A DNA stretch of 64,000 nt from Salinimonas iocasae (GTDB taxonomy: Bacteria; Pseudomonadota; Gammaproteobacteria; Enterobacterales; Alteromonadaceae): positions 1,054,001 through 1,118,000 of the forward strand of contig NZ_CP039852.1 of assembly GCF_006228385.1 (NCBI RefSeq). Direction: 5' to 3'. Under the pieces are notes generated by a model. The model worked only from the letters and a program-made list of their open reading frames with translations. It was not told where the DNA came from and searched no databases. Shown here in pieces: positions 1 to 8,710 of this stretch (the stretch's first letter is position 1; the number at the start of each line of letters is the position of its first letter). The position numbers and the translations under genes were made by a program.

Positions 1-443
1 CGATCGTAAAACCCGCCGCCCATCCCCAGACGATTTCCGGCAGCGTCAAAGCCGACTAAAGGCATCAGCATAATATCGTGCTCGTCCATCAGTCGAATAG
101 ATTGTGCAGCGAGGTGAGGCTCTGCAATGTTGAAGCGATTCAATCGCATAGGCGTGTTTGCGTGATAATCCAGAAAAAGCAAATGTTTATGGGTAATCGG
201 GTGTAGCACAGGCAGCGAAACGGCAATATCTGATGATTGACAGTATGCAATCACTTCCGACAAATCGGGCTCACCGTCGTTGGCAAGATAAGCGCCGATG
301 CGACGAGCACCAGTAAACCATGACAGCGATTTTAGCTGCTCAGCAAGCATCGACGAAGCGATCCTTTGCTCTTCAGAGGTTAACCTGTTACGGGCCTTGC
401 GTAATTCCTGTCGCAATTTGCCGCGACCTGGCGAATCAGTCAT
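1..443 (-). CDS. fau: 5-formyltetrahydrofolate cyclo-ligase (partial, C-terminus off window)
   Basis: The minus-strand reading frame starts at ATG 443 and runs off the left edge, giving about 147 residues of a protein usually near 190-200 long. The visible part has the family features: an N-terminal basic helix (RQELRKARNRL), the conserved IGAYLANDGEPDL segment, the LPVLHP strand, and the glycine-rich GMGGGFYD loop at the left edge that binds the ATP phosphate. The enzyme converts 5-formyl-THF to 5,10-methenyl-THF using ATP, so it belongs to folate one-carbon metabolism, as does the glycine cleavage operon in this window. In many gammaproteobacteria fau follows ssrS and zapA; neither is seen here. 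Family identity is confident; the C-terminus cannot be checked. Confidence 0.93.
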   Translation of the reverse strand, partial: MTDSPGRGKLRQELRKARNRLTSEEQRIASSMLAEQLKSLSWFTGARRIGAYLANDGEPDLSEVIAYCQSSDIAVSLPVLHPITHKHLLFLDYHANTPMRLNRFNIAEPHLAAQSIRLMDEHDIMLMPLVGFDAAGNRLGMGGGFYD

Positions 444-473
444 GAAACAAAGACTCCGGCTAGGGAAATGCCT

Positions 474-501
474 AGCATACGTTGCCGCTAAATGATTGCA
501 A
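474..501 (-). promoter_or_regulatory. Candidate sigma-70 promoter of fau
   Basis: On the minus strand TTGCAA (496-501) and TATGCT (474-479) are separated by 16 bp and lie 31 bp upstream of the fau ATG at 443. This is a good match to a sigma-70 promoter by eye only. Confidence 0.4.
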
Positions 502-514
502 TACCGCTGCGGGT

Positions 515-548
515 AAATAAAAAAGCCGGCGAAGAGCCGGCCGGCTTT
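515..548 (-). terminator. Rho-independent terminator after iunH
   Basis: AAAGCCGGC (522-530) pairs with GCCGGCTTT (540-548) across a 9-nt loop. On the minus strand the stem is followed by TTTTATTT. It lies just beyond the iunH stop and would end the rbsK-iunH transcript before fau. Confidence 0.8.
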
Positions 549-568
549 AGAAAGGTTATTTTAAATGC

Positions 569-1510
569 TTACTTCGCGTAGGTGTCTATAAACAGAGCTT
601 CTAAACGCTCAGCGTCGACTTTAGTCGCCACTTTAACGGTTTGCGCTTCAGTCCACAGTGGGCTGGCAGTGCTGCCAAAGGGGGCAACGATAGTCTGCCC
701 ACGATTTAAGTCGTCGGTTGAAACCCGAATATTGCCCTCTGTCATTTCAAACAGATCCGGTTGAATCAGATGCGCTAACGGGAAGGCATCATGGAAACAA
801 CATACGCGCTCTTCGCCTTCTTTTGTATAAAAGTCGATATAGAACTGAGCAGCTTGCTGCACAAAGCCACCCAGCTTTTCATTCTTTTCTGCCAGCGTAT
901 CGACAAACGCTTCTTTAAAGCGAACCGTATTGGTGACATCCAACCCGAACATAGCGATGTCCCAGTCAGCTGAAAAAACGATGTCGGCCGCGTGGGCGTC
1001 GTTCCAGATATTAGCTTCTGCTACCGGCGTGACATTACCAGGAACAAACGCAGCGCCACCCATAATACTGACACCTTTCACCAGTTTAGGAAGTTCAGGT
1101 TCAAGACGCAGTGCCAGGGCAAGGTTACCCAGAGGACCAATGGCAACCAGGGTAATTTCGCCAGGGTACTTGCGGGCCATATCTACGATAAACTGAGCAG
1201 AACTGCGGGGATCCAGCTCGCCTTCTGCGGCCGGGTAATCAATGTTTCCGAATCCGTCTTCACCGTGAACAAAGTGTGCGTAGGATGATTCCGGACCCAC
1301 CCACGGCATACCAACACCTTTGGTTACCGGAATATCCTTGCCCGCCAGTTTACACAAAGTGATGGCATTTTTTGCAGACATATCAACAGGCACATTTCCG
1401 AATACGGTCGTCAGTCCCAGTACCTCAATATCCGGCGACTGAAACGCAAAAAAGATAGCCATTGCATCATCAATACCCGGATCGGTATCTAAAATTATTT
1501 TGTGTGTCAT
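569..1510 (-). CDS. Inosine/uridine-preferring nucleoside hydrolase
   Basis: A 313-residue nucleoside hydrolase that cleaves the N-glycosidic bond of ribonucleosides to release base and ribose. The N-terminal calcium-binding signature DTDPGIDDAMA is present right after the start, the family motif FVHGEDGFGN lies near residue 80, and a C-terminal DAFPLAHLI segment carries the conserved catalytic-site Asp. The start is set at ATG 1510, which has GGAA about 9 nt upstream; an in-frame TTG at 1525 is possible but less likely. The gene is 18 bp downstream of the ribokinase gene in the same direction, so the pair reads as a ribonucleoside salvage operon: hydrolase frees ribose, kinase phosphorylates it. 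The exact nucleoside preference cannot be read from sequence. Confidence 0.9.
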   Translation of the reverse strand: MTHKIILDTDPGIDDAMAIFFAFQSPDIEVLGLTTVFGNVPVDMSAKNAITLCKLAGKDIPVTKGVGMPWVGPESSYAHFVHGEDGFGNIDYPAAEGELDPRSSAQFIVDMARKYPGEITLVAIGPLGNLALALRLEPELPKLVKGVSIMGGAAFVPGNVTPVAEANIWNDAHAADIVFSADWDIAMFGLDVTNTVRFKEAFVDTLAEKNEKLGGFVQQAAQFYIDFYTKEGEERVCCFHDAFPLAHLIQPDLFEMTEGNIRVSTDDLNRGQTIVAPFGSTASPLWTEAQTVKVATKVDAERLEALFIDTYAK

Positions 1511-1528
1511 TATTTTTTGTTCCAAAAA

Positions 1529-2422
1529 TCAGGCTTGTTTTGCCAAAAAGCGGTCGACTTCCTGTTGGGAAGGAATTGATTGAGCGGCACCCTGACGGGT
1601 AACTGCCAAAGCGGACGCAGCACAACCGCGTTTCAGTGCCTGGCGTGCATCAGTATGATTGCTGTAAGCAGATAAAAAGTAGCCGATAAACGTATCGCCA
1701 GCAGCAGTTGTATCTACCGCTTCTACTTTAAAGGCAGGCACTTTTTCAACTTCGTCCTTACGAATCATCATCACGCCTTCTTTACCCAGTGTGATTAGCA
1801 CTTCTGCGTGCTGCCACTTTTCCTGAAAACAACTGACTATTTCATCAAGCGAAGACTGCCCGGTTATAGCGGCAGCTTCTGTTTCGTTCACGATGAGCAA
1901 GTCAACGCAATCTAACGGAAGTTCGTGAACGTTGTCACTCATAGGAGCCGGGTTAAACGCCACTTTCAGCCCTTTTTCGCGAGCCTGCCTGAGCACCTCG
2001 TCAATACAGCTGGTTTCATTTTGTGTCAGTACCCAGTCAGAAGACCCGGTATCCAACAGCGCTTTTTTAACCGTATCAGGGGTGATGGTCTGATTAGCGC
2101 CGCCAAACAGAACAATCGCGTTCTCGCCGCTCGGCGTCACCTGAATGATTGCATGACCGGAGGGGACGTCGTGACAACGCACATAACGACAATCCACACC
2201 ATTTTTGATCAGCGTTTGTTTAAAAGACGCATCGGATTCGTGAATACTGCCAACATGCTTTACATCAGCGCCAGCCTGCGCCAGTGCAATGGACTGGTTA
2301 GCACCTTTGCCACCTAGCAATTGCTGATAGTTTGATGAGGCCAGGGTTTCACCTGGTCTTACGAAGTGGTCCACCGAATACACATGATCGATATTGATGG
2401 AGCCGAAATTAATTACAGCCAT
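1529..2422 (-). CDS. rbsK: Ribokinase (PfkB family)
   Basis: A 297-residue PfkB-family sugar kinase. Near the start are the FGSINIDHVYSVDHF strand and the GGKGANQSIALAQAGA sugar-binding motif. Near the C-terminus is the anion-hole/catalytic motif DTTAAGDTFIGYF containing the catalytic Asp. These features and the length fit ribokinase, which makes ribose-5-phosphate from ribose and ATP. The start is set at ATG 2422, where the family N-terminus begins and a GAGAAGAAGAA purine run precedes it. The frame stays open upstream to a TTG at 2551, adding 43 residues not typical of ribokinases. It is co-directional with the nucleoside hydrolase gene 18 bp downstream, which supports a ribose-salvage role. 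Confidence 0.9.
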   Translation of the reverse strand: MAVINFGSINIDHVYSVDHFVRPGETLASSNYQQLLGGKGANQSIALAQAGADVKHVGSIHESDASFKQTLIKNGVDCRYVRCHDVPSGHAIIQVTPSGENAIVLFGGANQTITPDTVKKALLDTGSSDWVLTQNETSCIDEVLRQAREKGLKVAFNPAPMSDNVHELPLDCVDLLIVNETEAAAITGQSSLDEIVSCFQEKWQHAEVLITLGKEGVMMIRKDEVEKVPAFKVEAVDTTAAGDTFIGYFLSAYSNHTDARQALKRGCAASALAVTRQGAAQSIPSQQEVDRFLAKQA

Positions 2423-3061
2423 TTCTTCTTCTCGTCGAAAGAGGGCGTCTCCCAGAATGCCGCTGTTCATTTTTCGCCCGTGAGCCGAAAGGTTCACGGC
2501 GGAAGAATCATCATGACCGTAGGCTTCTCGATACGCGCCGAGCTTGCTCAATAGTCATAAGTTCAACTTCCTTTTTTTAAAGCATCGGCCAGGGACATGA
2601 AATGAACTGGCAAACATCCCAGGAGACATTGATCAATTATAAAACGCAACAGGGTATATGAAACGCGCAGGCGCGTGAAGAGATCAGTTGCCTTCGCTAT
2701 ACGTTAGTCACGTTTACCATTTTAAATGACACCGACCAGCGGTAACCCGCAATGTCGGAACAGATGCCACGATTATGTTGTTGCGCTGAAAAATTTCAAC
2801 CAAAACTTAACCAAATGGTCAAAGAAATAACTGCTGATACCGATCTTAATAGATAATCCGCATTAACGAAAGGGCAGCGTTGGGAAAGATATTATATTAA
2901 GCACTGATAAATTCGCTGCAACCTGATGCAGAAAAAGCAATGTCTCGCACAAGTAAAAGTAAACACCTTCAATACTGTAGCAAACGCGTCAAGCTAGGCT
3001 TTAACACGGCTTTTTGCTAGGATGAGGGGTGTTAAATACTCCATTGCAAAAAGGTTACCCC
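2423..3061. other. Intergenic region between divergent rbsK and ygfB
   Basis: About 640 bp without a convincing gene. On the minus strand GGAAG precedes an ATG at 2558 that opens only a 15-codon frame; the rbsK frame is also open to TTG 2551, so 2423-2551 may be leader. In most relatives this neighbourhood holds zapA and the 6S RNA gene ssrS, but no reading frame of zapA size is present and I could not fold a 6S-like stem by eye. The promoters of rbsK and ygfB must lie here; no strong match was picked. Confidence 0.5.
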
Positions 3062-3628
3062 GTGGACAGACAACTCGATTATGACAACGTAACAAATGTA
3101 CTGTTTCAGCATTCGGTAAATGCTGATGCGGCCGAAATTCACGGAATCATGTGCGGCATGTTATGTGGTGGAATGTCCCTGACTGACCAAAAGTGGCAGT
3201 CGGTACTGGCTGATACGACTAATCAGGGCGAACCTTTCTCTCAGGCAGTTAGCTTCAAGCTTGAACAACTCTATAGTCAGACCTGTGAACAGTTACTGGA
3301 AGGCGAATTCAGTTTGCAAATGATGTTGCCGGATGACCAGACGCCAATTAATGATCGCGGTGTGGCACTGATTAACTGGGTACAGGGTTTTATGCTTGGC
3401 TTTGGCCTGCATCAACAGGATCTGATGCAATGTTCTGCTGATGTCAAAGAAGCAATTAATGACTTTTCTGATATCTCGCGCATGGAAGAACCTATGGATG
3501 CCGACGAAGAGTCGGAAAAAGCGCTTTACGAAGTTGTTGAGTATGTAAAAGTATCTGCCCTGTTGTGTTTCAGTGAACTGGGTCGCTCTTTACTTGATGA
3601 TCAGAAAGACTCACCGTCGGTACATTAA
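3062..3628 (+). CDS. ygfB: YgfB/YecA family protein (UPF0149)
   Basis: A 188-residue member of the UPF0149 family. Recognisable blocks are AAEIHGIMCGMLCGG near the N-terminus, GVALINWVQGFMLGFGL mid-protein, and the acidic C-terminal stretch leading to YEVVEYVKVSALLCF. The start is placed at GTG 3062 with AAGG upstream, because homologues begin close to this point; a GTG at 3029 would add 11 residues. The molecular role of YgfB is poorly defined in the family. The context is the conserved ygfB-pepP-ubiH-ubiI string; the ygfB stop codon is directly followed by the pepP ATG, so the genes are co-transcribed. Confidence 0.9.
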   Translation: MDRQLDYDNVTNVLFQHSVNADAAEIHGIMCGMLCGGMSLTDQKWQSVLADTTNQGEPFSQAVSFKLEQLYSQTCEQLLEGEFSLQMMLPDDQTPINDRGVALINWVQGFMLGFGLHQQDLMQCSADVKEAINDFSDISRMEEPMDADEESEKALYEVVEYVKVSALLCFSELGRSLLDDQKDSPSVH

Positions 3629-4936
3629 ATGATTAGCCAGCAGGAATTTATAGCGCGTCAGCAGCGTTTGCTGGCACAGTGTGCGCCTGACAGCGTTTGC
3701 ATCATCCCGGCAGCGCGTATGGTGACCCGAAGTCGTGATACCGAATATATCTTTCGGCAGGACAGTGATTTTTGGTACCTGACGGGCTTTGACGAGCCAG
3801 ATACCTGGTTGTTGCTATCTAACCACGAACGGCACCAACACTCTTTTTCAGCCATGGTATGTCAGCCTAAAGACAAGACTCAGGAAATTTGGCAGGGGCG
3901 CCGTCTTGGTGCTGAAGAGGCTATTGCCCGGTTTGACCTGGACGAAGCCTACGAGTTAGCTGAACTGCCTGAAGTACTGATGGAATGGCTGTATGGTCAC
4001 AAACATGTTTACTTCGCACTGGGCCAGCACCATCATGCTGATACGTTCGTTCTGGAGGCGCTAAGCGCACTACGCAATGCGCCGAAAGAAGACGTTGCAC
4101 CGCCCTCGATACAGGACGTTCGGCCGCTTTTGCATGAGATGCGGCTGTTTAAGTCTGCCTGCGAAGTTGCCGTGATGAAAGCTGCGAGCAAGATTTCTGC
4201 TGCAGCCCATACCCGGGCGATAAAAGCTGCCCGCCCTGGCGTCTATGAATATCAGCTTGAGGCAGAGCTGCACCATGAGTTTTCGATGGCAGGCGCACGT
4301 TCCCCGGCGTATTCAACCATCGTTGGCAGTGGCGAAAATGCCTGTGTTTTGCATTACACCCAAAATAACAAAATGCTGGAAGAGGGCGATCTGGTGCTGA
4401 TTGATGCCGGCGCCGAGTACCTGGGATATGCAGCTGACATTACCCGTACATTTCCCGTATCCGGCAAGTTCTCAGAGCCGCAAAAAGCAATTTACGCCCT
4501 GGTTTTAAAAGCGCAGCAAAAAGCACTGGATTTCATTTCGCCGGGTGTCACGCTTAAAGACGCCACACGCTTAGTCGTTGAAATTATTACCGAAGGCTTA
4601 ATAGAGCTTGGCCTTTTGAGTGGGTCATTGAGTGAAAATCTTGAAAATGAACGCTGGCGACAATTTTTCATGCATGGGCTGGGGCACTTTATTGGTCTGG
4701 ATGTACATGATGTAGGTAACTACCGTATTGACGGTGAAGAAAGGCCATTACAACCAGGCATGGTTATAACGGTTGAGCCAGGCATTTATATTGCGCCTGA
4801 TGCCGATGTTGATGCCGCTTATCAGGGCATTGGCGTTAGAATTGAAGATGATGTGGTTATTACCGCCACAGGTATTGAAGTATTGACGGCTGATGTGCCC
4901 AAATCGATAGAAGATATTGAGGCGCTAAAGAGATAG
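3629..4936 (+). CDS. pepP: Xaa-Pro aminopeptidase (M24B)
   Basis: A 435-residue aminopeptidase P that removes N-terminal residues preceding proline in the cytoplasm. The N-terminal AMP_N domain contains the TEYIFRQDSDFWYLTGF motif. The C-terminal pita-bread domain shows all five metal ligands in order: Asp in LIDAGAEY, Asp in AADITRTFP, His in HGLGHFIGLDVHD, Glu in TVEPGIYI and Glu in VRIEDDVVI. Length matches E. coli PepP (about 440). The ATG follows the ygfB stop without a gap and the ubiH start is 3 bp after the pepP stop, indicating translational coupling in one operon. Confidence 0.96.
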   Translation: MISQQEFIARQQRLLAQCAPDSVCIIPAARMVTRSRDTEYIFRQDSDFWYLTGFDEPDTWLLLSNHERHQHSFSAMVCQPKDKTQEIWQGRRLGAEEAIARFDLDEAYELAELPEVLMEWLYGHKHVYFALGQHHHADTFVLEALSALRNAPKEDVAPPSIQDVRPLLHEMRLFKSACEVAVMKAASKISAAAHTRAIKAARPGVYEYQLEAELHHEFSMAGARSPAYSTIVGSGENACVLHYTQNNKMLEEGDLVLIDAGAEYLGYAADITRTFPVSGKFSEPQKAIYALVLKAQQKALDFISPGVTLKDATRLVVEIITEGLIELGLLSGSLSENLENERWRQFFMHGLGHFIGLDVHDVGNYRIDGEERPLQPGMVITVEPGIYIAPDADVDAAYQGIGVRIEDDVVITATGIEVLTADVPKSIEDIEALKR

Positions 4937-4939
4937 ACA

Positions 4940-6148
4940 GTGACAGAACAGACAGCGACACGGACGGATATTGCGATTATCGGCGGCGGCACGGTAGGCA
5001 GCGCACTGGCATTGGGCATTACGCAGCGTACCGGGTTTGACGTAACCGTTATTGATTCCAATACACTGAATGCAGATCAGAAACATCCCGGATTTGATGC
5101 CAGGGTCATCGCACTATCCCGGCGTACCGTGGATGAGTTCGCTGAGCTCGGCGCTGATGTCACCACTGTCAACGCCGCACCAATTAAACATATTCAGGTA
5201 TCTGATAAAGGCGCGGTGGGGCTGTGCAACCTGCATGCAGATTCATTCAGACTGGATGCATTTGGTCATGTCATTGCGTTAAGTGCACTGGGGCCGATTA
5301 TCGGCAATGCGATTGGCGATGCGGCAAAACGCATAGAAAATACTTCTGTGGAATCGGCCCGACAGGAAAAAGAGCGGGTTTTGCTCAACCTGAGTAATGG
5401 TGAGGCATTAGCAGCCCGGCTGGTAGTACTGGCCGACGGTGGCCGCTCAACGCTTGCTGAGTCTTTGGGGTTCGAGCGTCACGCAGAGCCATATGATCAG
5501 GTTGCTGTCATCTGTAATGTGACCCTGTCCGAACCTCACCATAATAAAGCCTATGAGCGATTCACCGCAGATGGTCCACTTGCGTTTCTGCCTTTTAATA
5601 CCGATAAAAACGACACCGGGAATACCTTTTCTGTTGTATGGACAGTTCGCCCTGAGCTGGCTGAACAACTGACCGCGATGCCTGACGAGCTATTTATACG
5701 GTCGCTGCAGAAGGCATTTGGTTATCGCCATGGTGTTATCCGCAAGGCCGGCGACAGACAGCAGTATCCGCTTGCGCTGCGCTATACTGATCGTCTGACT
5801 GCTCATCGCGTCGCTGTGGTTGGCAATGCTGCACAGACACTTCACCCGATTGCTGGTCAGGGTTTTAATCTGGGTCTGCGTGATGTCATCGCGCTGACTC
5901 ACATTCTTAAAGGCAAGGACGATCCCGGAAGCTTCGGCGTATTACGGGAGTATGCTCACGCCAGGCAGTCAGATCGCAACCAGACAATCTGGCTGACTGA
6001 TACGCTGGTTCGCAGTTTTTCCAATGCTGCGCTGCCATTAGTAGCGGGGCGCAATGCAGGATTGATAGCGATGGACAATTTACACGCTATTCAGCAGCGC
6101 TTTGTCCGCCAGACAACCGGTTACGGCCCATCGACAACAGGAAATTAA
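4940..6148 (+). CDS. ubiH: 2-octaprenyl-6-methoxyphenyl hydroxylase
   Basis: A 402-residue FAD-dependent aromatic hydroxylase of ubiquinone biosynthesis. It has the N-terminal Rossmann motif GGGTVGSAL, the family motif VLADGGRS near residue 165, and the second FAD motif VGNAAQTLHPIAGQGFNLGLRD, whose GNAAQ form is typical of UbiH. The start is GTG at 4940, 3 bp after the pepP stop; no closer ATG fits the Rossmann fold. It is followed by ubiI, a paralogue acting on an earlier ring position. Both need O2 and electrons from a ferredoxin/NADPH system not encoded here. Confidence 0.93.
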   Translation: MTEQTATRTDIAIIGGGTVGSALALGITQRTGFDVTVIDSNTLNADQKHPGFDARVIALSRRTVDEFAELGADVTTVNAAPIKHIQVSDKGAVGLCNLHADSFRLDAFGHVIALSALGPIIGNAIGDAAKRIENTSVESARQEKERVLLNLSNGEALAARLVVLADGGRSTLAESLGFERHAEPYDQVAVICNVTLSEPHHNKAYERFTADGPLAFLPFNTDKNDTGNTFSVVWTVRPELAEQLTAMPDELFIRSLQKAFGYRHGVIRKAGDRQQYPLALRYTDRLTAHRVAVVGNAAQTLHPIAGQGFNLGLRDVIALTHILKGKDDPGSFGVLREYAHARQSDRNQTIWLTDTLVRSFSNAALPLVAGRNAGLIAMDNLHAIQQRFVRQTTGYGPSTTGN

Positions 6149-6152
6149 GACG

Positions 6153-7325
6153 ATGCATAAAGTTGATATTGCAATTGTAGGTGGTGGAATGGCCGGGCTG
6201 ACAATGGCAGCTGCACTATCCGGCAGTGGTCTAAACGTTGCCTTGATAAGCCGCGAGCCCCTGGAGCAACCCGTTGGTGAAGCGCCAATGTTAAGGGTTA
6301 GCGCCATCAATGAGGCAAACCGCGAAGCGTTAACTGCATTAGGTGTTTGGCAATATCTGCCTGAAGCGCGCATTTCGCCCTACACCCATATGCATGTATG
6401 GGATAAAGACAGCTTTGGTCATATTCACTTTGACCATGAACAAATGCAGCGCGCGCAACTGGGTCATATTATTGAAAATCAGGTATTGGTCAATGCACTG
6501 GCTAAAAGGGTCATGCAGCAGGAGAATGTAACCCTGCTTCAAAGCAGTATAGAAAAGGTGCTGTGGGGCGAGCATGAAACGATGGTAATGCTGCAAAATG
6601 ATGATGTGGTTGCCTGTAAGCTGGTGGTTGGTGCTGACGGGGCGAACTCCTATGTGCGCAAGCAGGTAGGTTTCCCCATGACGTTTCGCGATTATGGGCA
6701 TACCGCTATTGTTGCGACGATAGAAACCTCACAATCCCATGAACGTACTGCCAGACAGGCATTTACGCCAACCGGACCGCTGGCGCTGTTGCCGCTCAAA
6801 GAACCCAATCTGTGTTCTATCGTCTGGTCTCAGGATACCCCTGAAGCTGAAAGGTTGATGCAACTGGACGATGCTGAGTTTGCACACGCCCTTACAGCCG
6901 CGAGTAATAGCGAACTAGGTACTATCACCGTAAAAAGCGAGCGTAAGTCATTTCCATTAACAATGCGCTATGCCAGACAGTGGGCTGGCGAAGGGGTGGT
7001 CATCATCGGCGATGCTGCGCATACCATTCATCCACTTGCCGGTCAGGGCGCCAACCTTGGTATGCAGGATGCGCTGGCACTGGCGGAATTAGTTCGCCAG
7101 CTTGAGCAGCAGAATAAACCGATTGCACGGCTTCGTTATCTACGGCCATTCGAGCGGGCCCGAAAAGCAGAGGCGATGAAAATGGTCAGTGCCATGGACG
7201 GATTCAAACTATTATTTGAAGGTAACAACCCGCTGAAAAAGATGGTTCGGGGTGTTGGCCTGGTGACTACTGATAATATCCCTGTATTGAAACAAAAACT
7301 CATCAGTCAGGCGATGGGATTTTAA
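6153..7325 (+). CDS. ubiI: FAD-dependent 2-octaprenylphenol hydroxylase (VisC/UbiI)
   Basis: A 390-residue paralogue of UbiH, with the N-terminal VGGGMAGLTMAAAL dinucleotide-binding motif, the central VGADGANS motif and the FAD-binding GDAAHTIHPLAGQGANLG block. UbiI hydroxylates C5 of the ring in ubiquinone synthesis. The start is ATG 6153, 4 bp after the ubiH stop, because the Rossmann strand begins immediately there; the frame is open upstream to 6102 only by overlapping ubiH. Position directly after ubiH as in E. coli (ubiH-ubiI) supports UbiI over UbiF. Confidence 0.9.
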   Translation: MHKVDIAIVGGGMAGLTMAAALSGSGLNVALISREPLEQPVGEAPMLRVSAINEANREALTALGVWQYLPEARISPYTHMHVWDKDSFGHIHFDHEQMQRAQLGHIIENQVLVNALAKRVMQQENVTLLQSSIEKVLWGEHETMVMLQNDDVVACKLVVGADGANSYVRKQVGFPMTFRDYGHTAIVATIETSQSHERTARQAFTPTGPLALLPLKEPNLCSIVWSQDTPEAERLMQLDDAEFAHALTAASNSELGTITVKSERKSFPLTMRYARQWAGEGVVIIGDAAHTIHPLAGQGANLGMQDALALAELVRQLEQQNKPIARLRYLRPFERARKAEAMKMVSAMDGFKLLFEGNNPLKKMVRGVGLVTTDNIPVLKQKLISQAMGF

Positions 7326-7392
7326 CGCAATATTTGCAAAGGGCTAAAAGCGTGCGCATGATAGTTCCTGTTAACGACAAACAGGATGACTC

Positions 7393-8694
7393 ATGGACAA
7401 GCGTGGCTTTTTAAAATTTTCCGGTGTGGGGCTGGCCTCGGCCTCATTGCTAGCGGCCTCTGCAAAAGCAAGTGCTCAATCGACATCTGACGACGCATTT
7501 TACACCGATAACAAACTCACCGACATTACCGGCTCAGTCAAGCCGGTAACCGCAAAAGAACGCCAGGCGCGCATTAATAAGGCACAGTCATTAATGGCTG
7601 AGCACGATATGGCTGCAATCATAATTGAGCCCGGTGCGGCGATGGATTATTTCACGGGCATTCAGTGGTGGCGTAGTGAACGGCTCACTGCCGTGGTGAT
7701 TCCCAGAGAGGGTGATATCGCCGTTGTGACGCCGTTTTTTGAAGCGCCCAGCGTAAAAGAAACTCTGCAGGTCGGCCAGGATATCCGGGTCTGGCAAGAA
7801 CATGAAAGCCCGTTTGAGCAGGTTAAGCAAATCCTTAAAGACCGGAAAGTTACCAAAGGAAATATCGGCTTTGAGCAAAGCGTTCGTTACTTTGTGCTGA
7901 ATGGTCTGATGCCGCTGTTACCTGATATGAAAAATGTCTCGGCTGAACCGGTTACACTGGGCTGTCGCATGTACAAATCAGCCCACGAACTACGTCTGAT
8001 GCACAAAGCTAATGAGATCACACTGCAGGCTTATGACCATGTTTATAAAAATCTTGAGGCAGGCATGTCACAGGGTGATGTTAAAGGTCTGATGCAATCA
8101 GCCCAGCAAAAATTGGGCGGCAGCGGTATCTGGACCATGGCATTGTTTAATGAAGCCTCCGCCTATCCCCATGGCACCCGGCAGGAACAGGTGCTCAGGG
8201 AAGGTTCAGTAGTATTAATGGACTGCGGATGCTCAGTGCATGGTTATCAGTCAGATATTAGTCGCACGTTTGTATTTGGTGAAGCCAGCAAGAAGCAGCG
8301 AAAAGTCTGGCAACTTGTGCGGGACGGCCAGCAGCGTGTATTTGAGCAGGCCCAACCGGGTAATACAGCCGGTAGCGTTGATGAGCGCGTCCGCCAGTTC
8401 TACAACGAGCAGGGATATGGGCCGGGTTATCAGCTACCCGGACTGTCACACCGGACCGGCCATGGTATCGGAATGGAAGGTCACGAGCGGGTTAATTTTG
8501 TAAAAGGCGAAAAGCAGAAGCTGGCACCTGGTATGTGTTTTTCCAATGAGCCGGGCATTTATATTCCGGGAGAGTTCGGGGTCAGGCTTGAAGATTGCCT
8601 GTATATCACCGACAAAGGGCCACAATGGTTTACCCGCCCGCCGCAAAGTCTGGACAAACCTATAGGTGAGCTCGCCTCACTAAGTACGGAATAA
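7393..8694 (+). CDS. Exported M24-family aminopeptidase/creatinase-like protein
   Basis: A 433-residue M24 metallopeptidase-fold protein with an export signal. The N-terminus KRGFLKFSGVGLASASLL looks like a twin-arginine signal with Lys in place of the first Arg, followed by an ASA cleavage region near residue 28. The C-terminal half keeps the five dinuclear metal ligands: Asp in LMDCGCS, Asp in QSDISRTF, His in RTGHGIGME, Glu in SNEPGIYIP and Glu in VRLEDCLY. It is therefore probably an active periplasmic Xaa-Pro or related dipeptidase. AGGA precedes the ATG. It starts 67 bp after ubiI and is followed 16 bp later by the Sel1-repeat gene, so those two may form a unit. The substrate cannot be deduced. 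Confidence 0.85.
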   Translation: MDKRGFLKFSGVGLASASLLAASAKASAQSTSDDAFYTDNKLTDITGSVKPVTAKERQARINKAQSLMAEHDMAAIIIEPGAAMDYFTGIQWWRSERLTAVVIPREGDIAVVTPFFEAPSVKETLQVGQDIRVWQEHESPFEQVKQILKDRKVTKGNIGFEQSVRYFVLNGLMPLLPDMKNVSAEPVTLGCRMYKSAHELRLMHKANEITLQAYDHVYKNLEAGMSQGDVKGLMQSAQQKLGGSGIWTMALFNEASAYPHGTRQEQVLREGSVVLMDCGCSVHGYQSDISRTFVFGEASKKQRKVWQLVRDGQQRVFEQAQPGNTAGSVDERVRQFYNEQGYGPGYQLPGLSHRTGHGIGMEGHERVNFVKGEKQKLAPGMCFSNEPGIYIPGEFGVRLEDCLYITDKGPQWFTRPPQSLDKPIGELASLSTE

Positions 8695-8710
8695 TCACTG
8701 GAGAGAAGTC

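Noticed and set aside
2423..3061. 6S RNA (ssrS) or zapA expected in this position
   Set aside because: No frame of zapA length, and no long GC-rich imperfect hairpin typical of 6S RNA on either strand by eye.
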